From Diplolepis rosae (Eukaryota > Arthropoda > Insecta > Hymenoptera > Diplolepididae), in the NCBI GenBank assembly GCA_030998225.1, contig JAPYXD010000581.1:7513501-7577500 (forward strand): a stretch of 64,000 nt of DNA. Direction: 5' to 3'. This document shows, piece by piece, positions 1 to 11,229 of this stretch; within the stretch, counting starts at the first letter, position 1, and each line of letters begins with the position of its first letter. The position numbers were made by a program, and so were the translations under genes. The notes beneath the pieces are model-generated. The model worked only from the letters and a program-made list of their open reading frames with translations, was not told where the DNA came from and searched no databases.

Positions 1-177
1 AAATATAGGGAAGTTTAGATTTCGATAATAAATTAACTCAAGGGAGTTTTTCTATCCGAACGAAACACTTGGTAGGCTCACCTCGCACTACCAGTAATGT
101 GAACTCCCATCTAGGGACACACATCGAACGTAGTACTCCTGAAATAAAATAAAATTGACCAGATTTCGGAACTGAAT

Positions 178-375
178 CCAAGGTGTTCGAATCCCCACGG
201 TGACGTTCCTCCAAGGATTTGATGCTAATAGAATAATTGACAGGTGTCGAATCCCTTTGGGGAGCTTCCCCTGGCTAATTTTAGATTTTCAAATTAAAAA
301 AAAAAAGAATAAATAAGCAAACAAGGAATATTCAACAGGTGACGAATCGCCTCGGGGAACTTTGCCTTGAAAATA
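178..375. repeat. Three degenerate copies of a T-arm-like motif
   Basis: Three related stretches near 178-215, 240-275 and 333-372 share an ACAGGTGTCGAATCCC-like start, a GGGGA core and a CTTCC/CTTTG-CCTTG end. The spacing is 60-95 bp. The core resembles a tRNA T-arm (GGTTCGAATCC), but no cloverleaf can be folded around any of them. They lie upstream of the gag remnant and could be retroelement leader sequence. The rest of 1-590 shows nothing else recognisable. Confidence 0.4.
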
Positions 376-589
376 TTCTTGTTCTTTTCTTTTATCACCT
401 ATCCTTGCAAATGATGAATTATGCCAAGACTAGGTTGCTTTTTCTCCAGATTTTCTTGGCTATCTAATGTTCAGGGTTTTTAACACGTATTAAATTTTTG
501 AAGATTATTAGATAACTATGGGGCAGGTAATAAGGACAAATAAAATGATATCGCTTAAGGGAAACCTGAAACCTCTTAATCAACAAATA

Positions 590-890
590 TTTATTTTCAG
601 GCGTAGGGAAAAACCCTAAAATTAAAACGTGTTTTTTTTATGGCGCAACTACGCGTTATTATGGCAAAAGAATAATCGAAGTTTTTTTTAACGGATTTTA
701 GATACAATATCTCAAAATGACGGACTGCAAAAACGAGGATTTGTAGAATTGATACTTGCTTTCTCCAAAATTAAAAATCGTGAGTTTATTTTCGGTATTC
801 TCGCTCCTTAAATGAAGAATTCCGTTTCGTGAAATTATTACCCTTCGTGTGACCCATTCGTGAATATCGAAAGTAATGTTGCCTCAAAAT
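590..890 (+). repeat. Left arm of a 300-bp inverted repeat around gag-protease
   Basis: The arm runs from TTATTTTCAGGCGTAGGG through GATACAATATCTC and GACCCATTCG into the first gag codons (CTCAAAATAGGGC). The reverse complement of 2530-2832 follows the same order: TTATTTTCAGGTGTAGGG, GATACGAAATCTC, GACCCACTCAG, CTCAAAATAGGGC. Copies differ by substitutions and small indels. LTRs should be direct repeats, so this is not a normal LTR pair. Confidence 0.8.
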
Positions 891-1889
891 AGGGCGTTTA
901 AAGAAGAATTCACAACCGCGAGTTTATCGTTTGCCCACTACCATACTCAACTGAGCCAACTGAAAATGTTGACTCGCGAATCTGTCACCGTTTATGGAAA
1001 TAGGGCTGAGCAACTCGTTGCTATGTGCAGAACGGCTCTAACCAACGAATTTGGAGCCAAAAAATTAGAAACATACTTGCCACTTGTCAACTCAGCGGCA
1101 ATGAACGGTTTCCTCAGAGGGCTGAAGCAAGAACTCGAACTTCAAGTAATTGGTAGGCGACCCACAACTCTTGACATGGCCATAGAAATAGCTAGGGCCG
1201 AAGAACAATCGGCAACGGAACGATTCGCATCATGCGGGTTTTCTTCATTTCACCCACCGTCGTTTACAAGACCCTTCCAATCTTCTTATCTACCTCCACG
1301 TGGATATCCACCTACCGCGGAAGCTCACCCCGCTTTTCAGAGTACCTCGCAGAACATTCGTCGAGGTGGTGAACCATTCAACCGATCCCGGGACACATTA
1401 CCAGCGCATCTGGTCAATTCTCAGGAGGCTGAGTATAATCGGCCATACATGACTCCGCGAAACCCCCCTTTCGCACGATCAGCGTATCAACCGCCTCTGC
1501 CATGATATGCTGAACGCGAGATGGCAACCCACATGACATATCCCGGTCCAGAAACATACCCTCAGTGTCAGACTCAGCAAGAGTTCTATCCCCCATATAG
1601 TGGATTTCAGAGTTTCCAAGAGGGTGATTATCATCACCCGAATGGTTATCATGGCTACTACCCAAATTATGGAAGAGTGTGGCACGCGAATCCTGACCTT
1701 CAGTATTATCCATACTATGACCAACCTGGTCCTAGTGTGAGTGAACACATGATTCCTAATTTGTGCCCTTGTCAACCAATGCCTCCTCCAACGAACCAGG
1801 CGCAAACTATCACATCGAGTGAAAGCCATAACAGCGATTTAAACTTGACAGGCGCTCGCCTTGCGACTCAACAGGCGAGCGGGAATTAG
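876..1889 (+). pseudogene. Gag remnant of a Ty3/gypsy-type retrotransposon
   Basis: One reading frame, broken by an in-frame TGA at 1503-1505, encodes a Gag-like protein. The first 120 residues are helical and charged, with a pattern typical of retrotransposon capsid (around FLRGLKQELE and AIEIARAEEQSA). The rest is rich in Pro, Tyr, Ser and His, without a visible CCHC zinc knuckle. The family packages element RNA into particles; this copy can make only a truncated product. The protease frame downstream is shifted by -1 and overlaps the gag stop, as in many gag-pro arrangements, but I see no convincing slippery heptamer. Assignment rests on the following protease, RT and integrase. Confidence 0.7.
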
Positions 1890-2365
1890 AAAAATCCTCT
1901 AACTGCTCCCACATATACAATAATGAAAGCTTCTGCTCTACAGAAGAAGCAAACGAGCTCGCACCCTACCCAGAAATTATAACAAAGTCTTCAGATTTTT
2001 CCTCTGGGCAGGCTCGCTTACTCGTGGATACAGGATCGCAAGTGAATCTTGTAAATCTGTTTTCCTTGGATTCTAATATAGATATCCACATGCATGACCG
2101 GCTTCGAATAACGGGAATCACTTCGGATCATTTGGATAGTATTAGCGCTTCATATATCGATATTTTTGGATCTCGATCAAAATTCTATGTTTTCAAAGAT
2201 TCTTTCCCCCTCTCCGGGAATGGGATTTTGTGGTTGGAATTCTTAAAAAAGGAAAAAGCCGAAATATCGTTTCACCACGACTCTATCGTGCTCGATCGAA
2301 ATCCTGTTCAGCCCATACCTTTCATTTATTCCTTACCATCTATAGACAAACCTCTTATCAATTGA
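1862..2365 (+). pseudogene. Retroviral-type aspartic protease fragment
   Basis: An open frame starting inside the end of gag reads into LLVDTGSQVNLV, the catalytic Asp-Thr-Gly loop of retropepsins (Asp codon at 2027). A later hydrophobic segment (GNGILWLEFL) matches the position of the conserved second loop (IIGxDFL-like) but lacks its Gly-x-Asp. The reading frame stops at 2363-2365, whereas gypsy-type elements usually continue into RT. It is therefore a separated piece of a pol gene. The frame relation to gag (-1) fits a frameshift-expressed protease, which is inference. Confidence 0.7.
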
Positions 2366-2529
2366 AACATTTCGACCTTTACGATCTTTAATTTATCAAT
2401 TTTCAAATATTTATAAATCTATTCTTGCCCGACTTGGTCAAAAGTTTCGCTTTTAAATTCTGATTTTAAATTTCAAATCATCAATTTTTAATTACCTTAA
2501 TTTACTGAGTTATTAAACAACAATTTTGC

Positions 2530-2832
2530 CCTATTTTGAGACAAAATTACTTCCGAAATTTCTGAGTGGGTCACACGAAGGGTGAAAATTTCGCGAAGTG
2601 GGATTCTTGATTTTAAGAGCTAGAATACCGAAGAAACTCACTATTTTTAATTTTGGAGAGAGCGAACGTCAATTCTATAATTCCTCGTTCTCACAGTGCG
2701 TAATTTAGAGATTTCGTATCTATAATCATAGGAAAATCATAATTAACTTTTGTTTTGAATAATTTCGCGCAAACGCGCCACGAACAAAAACACATTTTAA
2801 TTTTGGGGAATTGTCCCTACACCTGAAAATAA
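2530..2832 (-). repeat. Right arm of the 300-bp inverted repeat
   Basis: This is the reverse complement of 590-890, ending in CCTGAAAATAAAG. It places a second copy of the element leader and first gag codons in opposite orientation, right after the protease remnant. A transcript across both arms would fold into a hairpin with a loop of about 1.6 kb. Confidence 0.8.
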
Positions 2833-4743
2833 AGTTCCTTTTGACCTTTTGGATCATAGAGTGGCTTTCTCTTTGCCATGGTTAATTCAACCCACTAGTT
2901 TCCTAAATATTCCAACCCACCATTTATCTTTAATTTTAAAATCTTGTTATCCACAAGCATCAGGTTGTCGGTCTCAAATTTTGGAGATTAAGAGCATGTG
3001 CTCCCGACGAGTTCATCATTTGCTTTTCCTCCCGTTAGAATCAATAAAACCGTACTAGATTCTGGTTGACTCACTGGAAGTTTAGAAGGAAAAGGGAACG
3101 CCGTAATAGTGAAGTGCCCTCAGGGCTCCGACACTACACGACGCCAAAAATATATGAGGATGGGAACTTTCTCCGAGTCTCACTTTTTATGAGTGCACGG
3201 ATACTCGCGTCCCGAGTTGACCAGAATCCAGTATTTTACTCGAGCCTGTTGCTCGCTGCTTTTAATTCAAAAATAAGAAAACCCCACGCGAATAAAAAAA
3301 AACAAGCCTACAAATATTTCAAAAAAAAACGTAAAACGATCCAAAAGATCTCTAACTGCTAAGGGAGGACCGGGAAGCATAGACGACCTGGTTCTCAAAG
3401 TTGTTCACCTGATCGTGAGATGCAGGTGAGCATACTTGAGCCCGAGGTCTCGAATTAATAAATTGAATGCCCTGGTGTCGAGCCGTGCTCTCACCTTTGT
3501 GGGCAGCGCGCCTGTCATAAAATTTGTGGATCAGCAACCGTGCACGTTACCTCGGTTTTCCACCTCTCTATTAATTTCCCCCTTTAATTAATATGCGCGC
3601 GCCTCAATTAGCGAGCGCGATCGAGTCCAATTAAATCAATAAATTAAGAATTTTATACACGGTCTTTTCCCCCTTTTTACAACCGTTTTCGGGTTGGAAA
3701 TCAGTATCAGGAAAAAGCTGACATTTTCGAGATCATGATGATGTTTTTCAGATTCCAAAAAGTCGCATATTTCGTCCCGTGGAAGCATTCAAAAATTGAT
3801 GTGCACTAAAAAGCGAAAACGCACCGCGCGACGACGACGAGAAAGCCTTTCCCCCATTTCACCTCCCGCTGGTGCGTGCTACCTGCGTGGGCGCGGGTTC
3901 CCATTGGACAGCTGTGTGGACAGTCGTGTAACGCTTTTTATAATAAAAAGGAAATTTCAATAAATCAACCTCTATTTATTATTGTTAAGTGACCCATTTT
4001 CATAAATACAGTTATTCGTAATGTTGAATACTAATGGATTTTATGGCACAATGATAATTATTTTTACTTATAATATCAAAAATCTATAATACTTGCAATG
4101 TGGCAATGATTATAATTATTTATTTAAAATGAAATAACAATTATATTTGTTTATTCACAATATAATAATAACTGTATTCACTTATAACCATACAGTTTGG
4201 TTCATTTATTTATATATTACATTTGTTCATTTGGTTATTTTATTTAATCATTAATTAAAACTCCCATACATGTAAATGAACAAATGATCCTGCTATAAAT
4301 AATAAAAAAGAATATAAAAAAAAGTAACAGTGTGGGACGCCCGCCTATCCAGCGGACCATGCCACACGCTGCTTGATCTGAGTGAGTGGTCGGGTGGCAG
4401 CAAACACAGGTTAGTGTGGCGCTCGCTCAGAGCACGAACGAAAATGTCCGTGAAAAGCAGGCTGCCTCGTTCACGCCGCGTTCACTTCCGGTTTGGAGGT
4501 AAATCATTAATTGCTGCTCAAATACTGGATCATACCTCGCAATTCTTTTGTGCGAGTCTCGTGGGAATCTACTTGTTCTGAAAGTAATCCTAATTTTGTG
4601 GATTTCTTCCTCTTTTCGTCGCAAAAAGGCGGATACCGAAGGCTGGGCCGTCTCACAATGTGTCCACCTTATCTTCGAACGGCGAGTCACTCTCATCTTC
4701 ATGAGAGCCTCAACCCCTCATAGTTCCAGCTCGGTCTTGCCAA
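2833..4743. other. Retroelement interior or inserted DNA, unassigned
   Basis: No recognisable protein domain was found here. Several short open frames exist (for example 3066-3362, Lys/Arg-rich) but match nothing I know. Two stretches are clearly richer in GC than the surroundings: 3815-3925, with CGACGACGACG and GCGCGGGTTCC, and 4330-4500. They could be LTR or promoter material, or a separate insertion that split protease from RT. Confidence 0.3.
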
Positions 4744-5530
4744 GTGATTGCACTTGACGTCACGAATCCCGATGTCACGGAGGGTTATTTGCCACTGATC
4801 GAAAATGTAGAAGGCGTCTTCGTCGGCCGTGCGGCGGTGGCAGTACGTAATGGCCAGTGTTTCGTATTGGCAATAAATTCGACTGAACTAGATGCGAAGT
4901 TGAAAATACCACCACAAGAATTGACGCCGTACGACGTGTTTGATGCAGAGTCCGATCGATTAGATAAAATTATTTTTGCGGAAAATAACGAAAATCGCAA
5001 ACTGGAGGATAGATTGACCGAGATTAAAACCAAAATCGGGTTTGATCAGCTCGGACCGCATAGACAACAGCGTGTCCGTAGTTATCTCGAATCCTTTTCG
5101 AATCTTCTTCCTGGCGATAAGTTTCCAGGAACCACTCTAGCGAAACATCGAATTTCGACTGTGGACGATGTGCCGGTATTTCACAAGCAAAAACGTTATC
5201 CACCTGTACATAAGGAGGAAGTAAGGAAGCAAATTTCTAAACTAATTGAGACTGGGGTAATCGGACCCTCTAATTCGCCGTATAATTCTCCACTTTGGAT
5301 CGTACCTAAAAAGGCCGACGAGAAGGGGAATAAAAAATGGCGGTTAGTCATTGATTATCGCGGACTGAACGAGAAGACTGTAGGCGATGCCTACCCCTTG
5401 CCTAACATCAACGAAATTCTCGATCATTTCGGTGGAGCTAAATATTTTTCGGCTTTCGATTTGGCCTCTGGATTCCACCGGATACCAATGCACTCGGAAG
5501 ATAAGCATAAAACCGCTTTCTCCAACGATA
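4744..5530 (+). pseudogene. Ty3/gypsy reverse transcriptase, N-terminal half
   Basis: The frame encodes the region before RT and the RT fingers and palm start. Visible landmarks are YNSPLWIVPKK, KWRLVIDYRGLNEKT, DAYPLPNINEILD and KYFSAFDLASGFHRIPM, the last carrying the first catalytic Asp. After KHKTAFS the gypsy sequence stops in an AT-rich filler (about 5525-5588). The expected segment up to the active-site box is deleted. Spacing of motifs is that of gypsy-type RT rather than Pao or Copia. The ATG at 4744 is only the first in-frame Met; the real polyprotein would start far upstream. Confidence 0.9.
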
Positions 5531-5587
5531 ATAATTTATATAATATAACTATTATATAATATAAATATTAATATAAATTTATTCGTC

Positions 5588-5640
5588 TACATAGACGACA
5601 TCGTTGTATATTCCCAGAAAGACATCCCCGGATAACCCAA
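5588..5640 (+). pseudogene. Isolated RT active-site box
   Basis: The stretch reads YIDDIVVYSQKD, the YxDD catalytic motif and following strand of gypsy RT. It is cut off from the N-terminal half by AT-rich filler and from anything downstream by loss of the thumb and RNase H. No DEDD RNase H motif exists between here and the integrase, so at least one large deletion removed it. Confidence 0.85.
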
Positions 5641-5819
5641 CTACACCACTTACGATCAGAATCTCACGCGATCCGTTAACTCTAGTTAAGGATAATTTGG
5701 TACATTTCGTGTCTGCGAACTGTGGAATACACACCGCAATAGGACGAACACTGATAGACTTAGATCTTATTGACTCTGAAGATATGAAGGAGAAGAACCC
5801 TCACAAAGGTTAGGTCGTT

Positions 5820-6833
5820 GTGTCGAGAATCGGTAACAATTTCGCCTTCAGCGTATTCATAAAGGAACACTCCTGTAATTCTATAACCCCTGAGGACCTA
5901 TTCTGCGGTTTGTCCAGCCTCAGGGTTGCAATGGAAAAGACAGGAGCTAAATCCTTCAGAGTATCGCGGCTTGAGGATGGCTTAGAAAAATTACCACCGG
6001 ATACCCTAGACAGCATTCTTAGGTTAGTCTTCTCAGATAGCGGCTTTAGCCTCACCATCTGCACAGGCGAGATTCAAGTGCCATCCCCCGAACAAAGAAA
6101 ATCAATCATCCGCAAATATCACGCCAGTCTCGTGGGCAGCCACAAAGGGGTGATGAAGACATTCCGTCGAATTAGGAATCGTTTTCTTTGGTCGGAAATG
6201 AAGAATGACATACAAGACTTTGTCCGAGCGTATCTCTGTTGCCAGAAACAGAAATTGGTGCGGATCAAAACACGTCAACCTATGATTGTTACGGACACCC
6301 CTGCTAATGCGTTCGACAAGGTGTCCCTCGACATTCTGGGCCCACTCCCCATCACTCCGAACGGCAGTCAATATGTCCTCACTATACAGGATAATCTAAC
6401 CAAATACTGCATCGCGGTCCCAGTTCAGAATAAGCGTGCCTCGACAGTGGCTGACGCTTTTGCTCGATGGTTCATAGCCCTCTTTGGTTGCCCGCGCGCT
6501 ATTCTCACTGATAGAGGCGGCGAATTCGTGAGCAAGCTTTTAAAAGACCCGGCCGCAATTTTCAGAATTAAACATGTAACTACTTCCGGCTATCACCCCC
6601 AAAGCAATGGTAGCCTTGAGCGAAGTCATCAAGTGCTCGCGGATTATTTGAAACATTACATCAGCGACTATGAAGATTGGGATCGACTGATTCCCTTTGC
6701 TATGTTATCCTACAACTCCTCGGTACATGAGGGTACACAATTTGCACCCCACGATCTTATATTTGGCGAAGCAGTACGATTGGCCACCTCTTTCCCATCC
6801 ACCTATTCTCCTAGCCCTAGTCCACCATTCTGA
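5820..6833 (+). pseudogene. Ty3/gypsy integrase, DDE core intact
   Basis: The 337-residue frame contains an N-terminal HHCC-like finger and a full catalytic core. The core has Asp171 (SLDILGPLP), Asp231 (LTDRGGEF) and Glu267 (NGSLERSHQ), with 35 residues between the second Asp and the Glu, exactly the D,D35E spacing. The zinc finger has lost its first Cys: the expected CxxCQ reads YLCCQ, a one-base TGT-to-TAT type change. The C-terminal part ends soon after HDLIFGEAVR, without a chromodomain. Integrases insert the element cDNA into chromosomes. With RT and RNase H deleted upstream, this copy cannot move itself. Confidence 0.9.
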
Positions 6834-6839
6834 ATATGC

Positions 6840-8195
6840 ATGGAATAATAAAAGAAAACAATTCCATTAAAGCATCAGCGGTATTATCATCGAAGATAAG
6901 TAACCACCACGTGGTAGGTTATGAATTCGAGCCAAAGAATCGGCAGTCTCACTTCTGCTTCCCAATTTACATTTATACTATTAGGAACCAAATGAAGGAA
7001 GTAGAAGAGAGAGAGAGGGAAGACCTTCTCTTTCCTTTAATTTTAATCTAGCTAAGCTAAGTGGAGATGCGTGTGAACTGTTGAGAATTTTTGCGATTGG
7101 GCCCAATAGAATATTATTAATTAATATGAAAGAATGAAAGAAAGAAAGCGACCATATTTAGATTTAACTTTAACCTAACCATTATATCTTGTTTTAGACT
7201 TATATTCGTTAAGATTTACTTTATGCCTTAGAGTGATAATTCATTTTAATGTTAACTTCATTTCGTAGGATAATCAATCTAAATGTATTCAAAGCCTATT
7301 TTCCACGTGACCAAGGGTGCTTATACTATTATGTCTTGATTTTGATCAGTCTCCTTTATAACGAGAAATATTTGAACCAATCTTCCTTTTAATAACTTCA
7401 TGGAACCTAAAGGGAATTTTTACATTCTTTCCTTAAATAATAAGTTTGAAACCCTGGTTTTCCCCAGGGCTAAATACAATTTATATATGTTCTTTCTTCA
7501 TTGGAATCTCACAGCTGTATTCTAATCTGGCGACCTATCTCTTTTTTGTCCACTGCTTGTCGTATAACTAAACGCCTTAGAGGTCCGAAACAAACGTTCA
7601 GAAACACATTGCTAATACTTAGAATCTCATTCTTAGCACGTCTCAAGCATATAAAATATGAATACCAATGGAATTTACAAGCAACGAAACTCAGTAATTG
7701 AGCTCATTTAGCACTTACCTAGAAAGTGCCGAATATTAAGTGCAATATAGAAGTTTCTCTTGGAACAATTACCTAGAGGATTAAGGGATACCTCCCATTG
7801 CTGGCCAGCCAGATGTTGGAATTGCTGACCCTCTGGGCCCAATTCGGGTTTTCAAACCGAAACAAAGGTAATTAATACCCCCTCTCCACTACTCACAACC
7901 ATTTTTCCACCACTCTGGCAAATTCCACCCACCTTATGCTAATTGGTGGAAAGTGTTCCAGAAGGTTGGCTCTTTGATTAACTCCTTTTTTGAAGTTTGT
8001 GAAGAAGGAATTTTTCTTCTGATGTAGAGCTCAGTTCGCCATTTTTTATTTTTATCTTATAAATATAATTAGAAATTACTCTCCATTGATAGAAGGATAA
8101 AATACGTTAAAACCAATTTATAAAAGTATTTATTTAACACAAAAAAAATTCCCGAAATTCATGCATTTTTCCTGCCTCTCAACGGTAACCTCTCC
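6840..8195. other. No gene recognised
   Basis: AT-rich DNA with a GAAAGAAAGAAAG run near 7130 and short open frames of no recognisable content (for example 7501-7701). No second LTR copy matching the start of the window could be found by eye. Confidence 0.4.
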
Positions 8196-8199
8196 TTAA

Positions 8200-8953
8200 G
8201 GACGTTCTCTTGAAAATCACTTTTCTTTAGATTTCTTTTAAACTTGGTAAATAAGTACTTTTTACCATGATCTACAAAGCGGTAAAAAGATTAGCATCAA
8301 GACCGGTACTTAAAATGGAGAAATTAAGCTCTAAAGTTGAATCTCTTAACACGTGTTAGATAGGCGTAGTTCAGTTTCGCGATACCTTTCTTTACATTAA
8401 AAGCACAATTTTCTTTAGATTTTTTTGGAAAACTAGTATATTATACTAGAGATTATAAGGAATCATATGCCATCATAAAAAATACGTGTACGGGCACTAC
8501 TTTTAAAGATATACGTTGTTGAAACTCGCAGTTACATAAATTCTTAGCCGGCTTGCTGAAGTAAATATGGTGACTTGGCAACACCGCATCAACAGCGCGC
8601 GCGTACGCTTACATTTGACATTGCTTCCAGAGCTTTGTTTTTACGAGCAGCTGATTTTTGTGAAATAAAAAATCCATTTTTGTTGCAAAATTTATTAGAC
8701 ATCTTATTAGTATTTACAAACTGTCAATAAACTCATAATATAACCTCTCTCACACCATATGCTTTCGACCTTTCGACTCGATATGAGAAAGACAGGAAAG
8801 CGGTGTTACCAAATCGCACAAATCGACGTAAAAGACACATTTTGTTACTTTTGCGCATAAACGCTGCTCAACTCATTCGGTTAGAAAGCTTAACAGTAAT
8901 TCCACTACCTATGATAGAGTAGAATGAGCACATCTACGGGCAAGAGAACGTCC
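8200..8953. mobile_element. TTAA-flanked MITE 1
   Basis: The ends are GGACGTTCTCTTG and its inverted copy CAAGAGAACGTCC, flanked by TTAA at 8196-8199 and 8954-8957. It has no transposase. An internal inverted pair, TTGGCAACACCGC near 8575 and GCGGTGTTACCAA near 8806, lies about 230 bp apart. TTAA duplication points to the piggyBac or Sola3 type of transposition. The right TTAA is shared with the next element. Confidence 0.8.
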
Positions 8954-9521
8954 TTAAGGGGGAAAATACACCTAGAATGGTAAAAAAAATATATTTTTTG
9001 ATTTCTGTGTTTTCTTGACGCTTGTGGACTTAGGAATGTCTGGTGAAAATTTCAAGGAAAAATTCGAAGAAATGAAGATACAATGCATGCCTCTGCGTAA
9101 GCGCCTCGCGTAACCGTGCGTTGTGTCGAGAGTTTTGGTATCGCGTTTTCCTCGAAACCATGTTTTCCAAATCGGTGACCACAATAACTCGACAACCACT
9201 GTACCAATCAACTTGAAATTTTTTGTATTTATTATATACAGAATTATCTAGTCTTTGTCGTAGGACTTTTTTTTAGTAGCTTAGATTTTGCTTTTCAATA
9301 AAATAAGAACGAATTTTTTCCTAAAAATCGCTACTTTGAGTTCAAACACCCGCCATTTTGTCAAATAAAGATATTTTCGAAAACCCGTACGACAAAAACT
9401 AGATTATAGTCTCGATTTCAATAATCTTTTTGGTTTTTTTCATTCTGATGATTACAGACAAAATGAGAGTGGTCACCCGGAAGGACTTCTTTTTTGCGGC
9501 AGTTGAAAGAGGACGCGTATA

Positions 9522-10763
9522 ACACGTGGATCAATAAGTCCCGGGACTGACACATAGATGGCGTTGCCAACAAAAGTTCTGTATGATTTTTCATGAGTAC
9601 CAACCTTCAAAAGATACCTGTCAAAATTTTATGACACTCTGATGTTTGGTCCACGAGTTACAGTGATTTAAAAGACGCTAGTCTTGATATTCTCAAAACA
9701 ATGGATTCGAAACAATTTCGTGTGTTGATTTAACACATTTAAAACACATTTAAAAAAAACACAGTGCAAGCTCAGCAATGGATTGAAAAGTGCTACGGGG
9801 ACTCTGCTACATCAAAAACAAACATTTGTTGGTGGTATGCTGAGTTTAAACGTGGTCGTACAGACACTGAAGATGCTGGACGCTCTGGCCGGCCAAATGA
9901 GGTAGTTACACCGAAAACCATCAAAAAAGTCCACCAAATCGTTTTCGAAAACCGTAAATTAAAATTGCGTGAGATAGTTGACACCTTTAAGATGTCATAC
10001 GGCAGTGTGTACGCTATTTTGCATGAACATTTGTCTATGAGGAAGCTGTTGTAAAAGTGGATGCCGCGTTTGCTCACGGTGGATCAAAAACGACAACGTG
10101 TCGTTGATTCCGAGCGCTGTTTAGAGTTGTTTCGCCGAAATAAACCGAATTTTTTCCGTCGGTATGTGACAATGGACGAAACCTGGATCCATCACTACAC
10201 TCCGTAGTCAAAGCGGTCGTTGGCCAGTAAGGTTATGGCCTCAGTATTTTGGGATGCTCATGGAGTTTTGTTCATCGACTACCTTGAAAGAGGTAAGACG
10301 ATCAATAGTGAACGTTACATTGGCCAATCGATGCGTTTGAAGAACGAAATCGGTGAGAAACGGCTCCAATTGAAGAAGAAAAAAGTGCTTTTTCACCAAG
10401 ACAATGCGCCGTGTCACAAGTCGCTCGCTACTATGGCGAAATTGAAAGCTTGAATTGAGCTTCGAATAGCTTCCGCACCCACCGTATTCACCGGATCTGG
10501 CCCCCAGCGACTACTACCTGTTTGCAGACCTCAAAAAATGCTCCAAGGAAAGAAATTCTACTCCAACGAGGAAGTCATCACCGAAACGAACGCTTATTTC
10601 GAGGCCAAAGATAAATCGTTCTACAAGAAAGGTATTGAAATCTTAGAGAAGCGCTGGACTGATTGTATTGCTTTTGAAGGAGACTATGTTGATGAATAAA
10701 GTCGAGTTTTGCCAAAAAAATGTGTTTTTCCTAGTTAGTCCCGGGACTGATTGATCCACGTGT
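9522..10763 (+). mobile_element. Mariner element with near-perfect 27-bp TIRs
   Basis: The left end ACACGTGGATCAATAAGTCC and the inverted right end differ at one position over 27 bp. TA dinucleotides at 9520-9521 and 10764-10765 are the target duplication. The length, 1242 bp, is typical of a full mariner. It sits inside MITE 2, so it is younger than that element. Confidence 0.93.
9699..10699 (+). pseudogene. Mariner (D,D34D-type) transposase pseudogene
   Basis: The reading starts MDSKQFRVLI and is stopped at once by TAA. It resumes in a long open stretch (9764-10054) with the helix-turn-helix part (SATSKTNICWWYAEFKRGR). Catalytic parts are visible as MDETWIHHY (first Asp), HQDNAPCHKS (second Asp) and, in another frame, PPYSPDLAPSDYY (third Asp). 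Internal stops, a deletion after IHHYTP, and frameshifts before and after the third Asp inactivate it. The C-terminal stretch ends KRWTDCIAFEGDYVDE before a stop near 10697. It is a typical dead copy of a Mos1-like lineage. Confidence 0.92.
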
Positions 10764-10885
10764 TACTCAGCTAATATTGTAAATCAAATGAAAAAAAAAT
10801 TAATTCAATTATTTGTCTAGGCTTTCTGAAGAAAATTCACGAAAATCGTCTTTTTTCGCGCTTCGAGGTGTATATTCCCCCTTAA

Positions 10886-11122
10886 GGCCATTGATTAATC
10901 GGACCATGTGACTAAATTATATATTTATTCGTTTATGTGAGATAATTATAGATAATCGAGACCGATAATTACAGTTATCTATAAAAACGAGGTTGACATA
11001 CGTTCTTTATCGTTTTCTGTTATAGTTTCCAAATTTCCAGGCAGAGATTTTGTAAAATAAAAAAGTTATCATACACGAGCTCTTAAAGAAATTCGGTCAC
11101 GTGATCTGGTTGATCCATGGCC
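10886..11122. mobile_element. TTAA-flanked MITE 3 (GGCC family)
   Basis: The left end GGCCATTGATTAATCGGACC matches the inverted right end GGCCATGGATCAACCAGATC at most positions. TTAA sites lie at 10882-10885 and 11123-11126. Relatives occur at 24140-24410, at 36550-36650 (left part) and at 54100-54649. A CACGTG-like core (GTCACGTGATC) is kept near the end in the copies. Confidence 0.8.
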
Positions 11123-11130
11123 TTAAGTTT

Positions 11131-11221
11131 GTGGGAGAAAGACAATCATTAAACATAGAAGTTAGGTATTTCAAGTAAGAAATTGCAACCCATCTCGCTT
11201 TAATGAATGTCTTTCTCCCAC
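11131..11221. repeat. Short perfect-arm hairpin next to the TTAA chain
   Basis: GTGGGAGAAAGACAATCATT and its inverted partner AATGAATGTCTTTCTCCCAC form 23-bp arms around a 45-bp loop. It starts 4 bp after the last shared TTAA. No TTAA closes its right side, so it may be a degenerate fourth unit. Confidence 0.6.
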
Positions 11222-11229
11222 ACGCTCCA

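Larger units (their letters stand above)
8958..10881. mobile_element. TTAA-flanked MITE 2, interrupted by a mariner
   Basis: The ends are GGGGGAAAATACACCT and AGGTGTATATTCCCCC, with TTAA on both sides (8954-8957, 10882-10885). Removing the mariner at 9522-10763 leaves about 680 bp without coding capacity. Both boundary TTAA sites are shared with neighbouring elements. Confidence 0.8.

Noticed and set aside
1414..1829. Minus-strand open frames over the gag remnant
   Set aside because: They are shadows of the plus-strand Gag frame, which has the capsid-like pattern and fits the protease, RT and integrase downstream.
1840..1900. Programmed -1 frameshift between gag and protease
   Set aside because: The frames overlap in the -1 relation, but no proper X-XXY-YYZ heptamer or stem was seen, and the copy is too damaged to judge.
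3066..3362. 98-residue Lys/Arg-rich open frame
   Set aside because: No domain, no upstream signals, and low-complexity Lys-rich end. Probably chance in a retroelement interior.
1..7100. A pair of direct LTRs for the gypsy element
   Set aside because: I compared the start of the window and the stretch after the integrase and found no convincing direct repeat. LTRs may be outside the window or lost.
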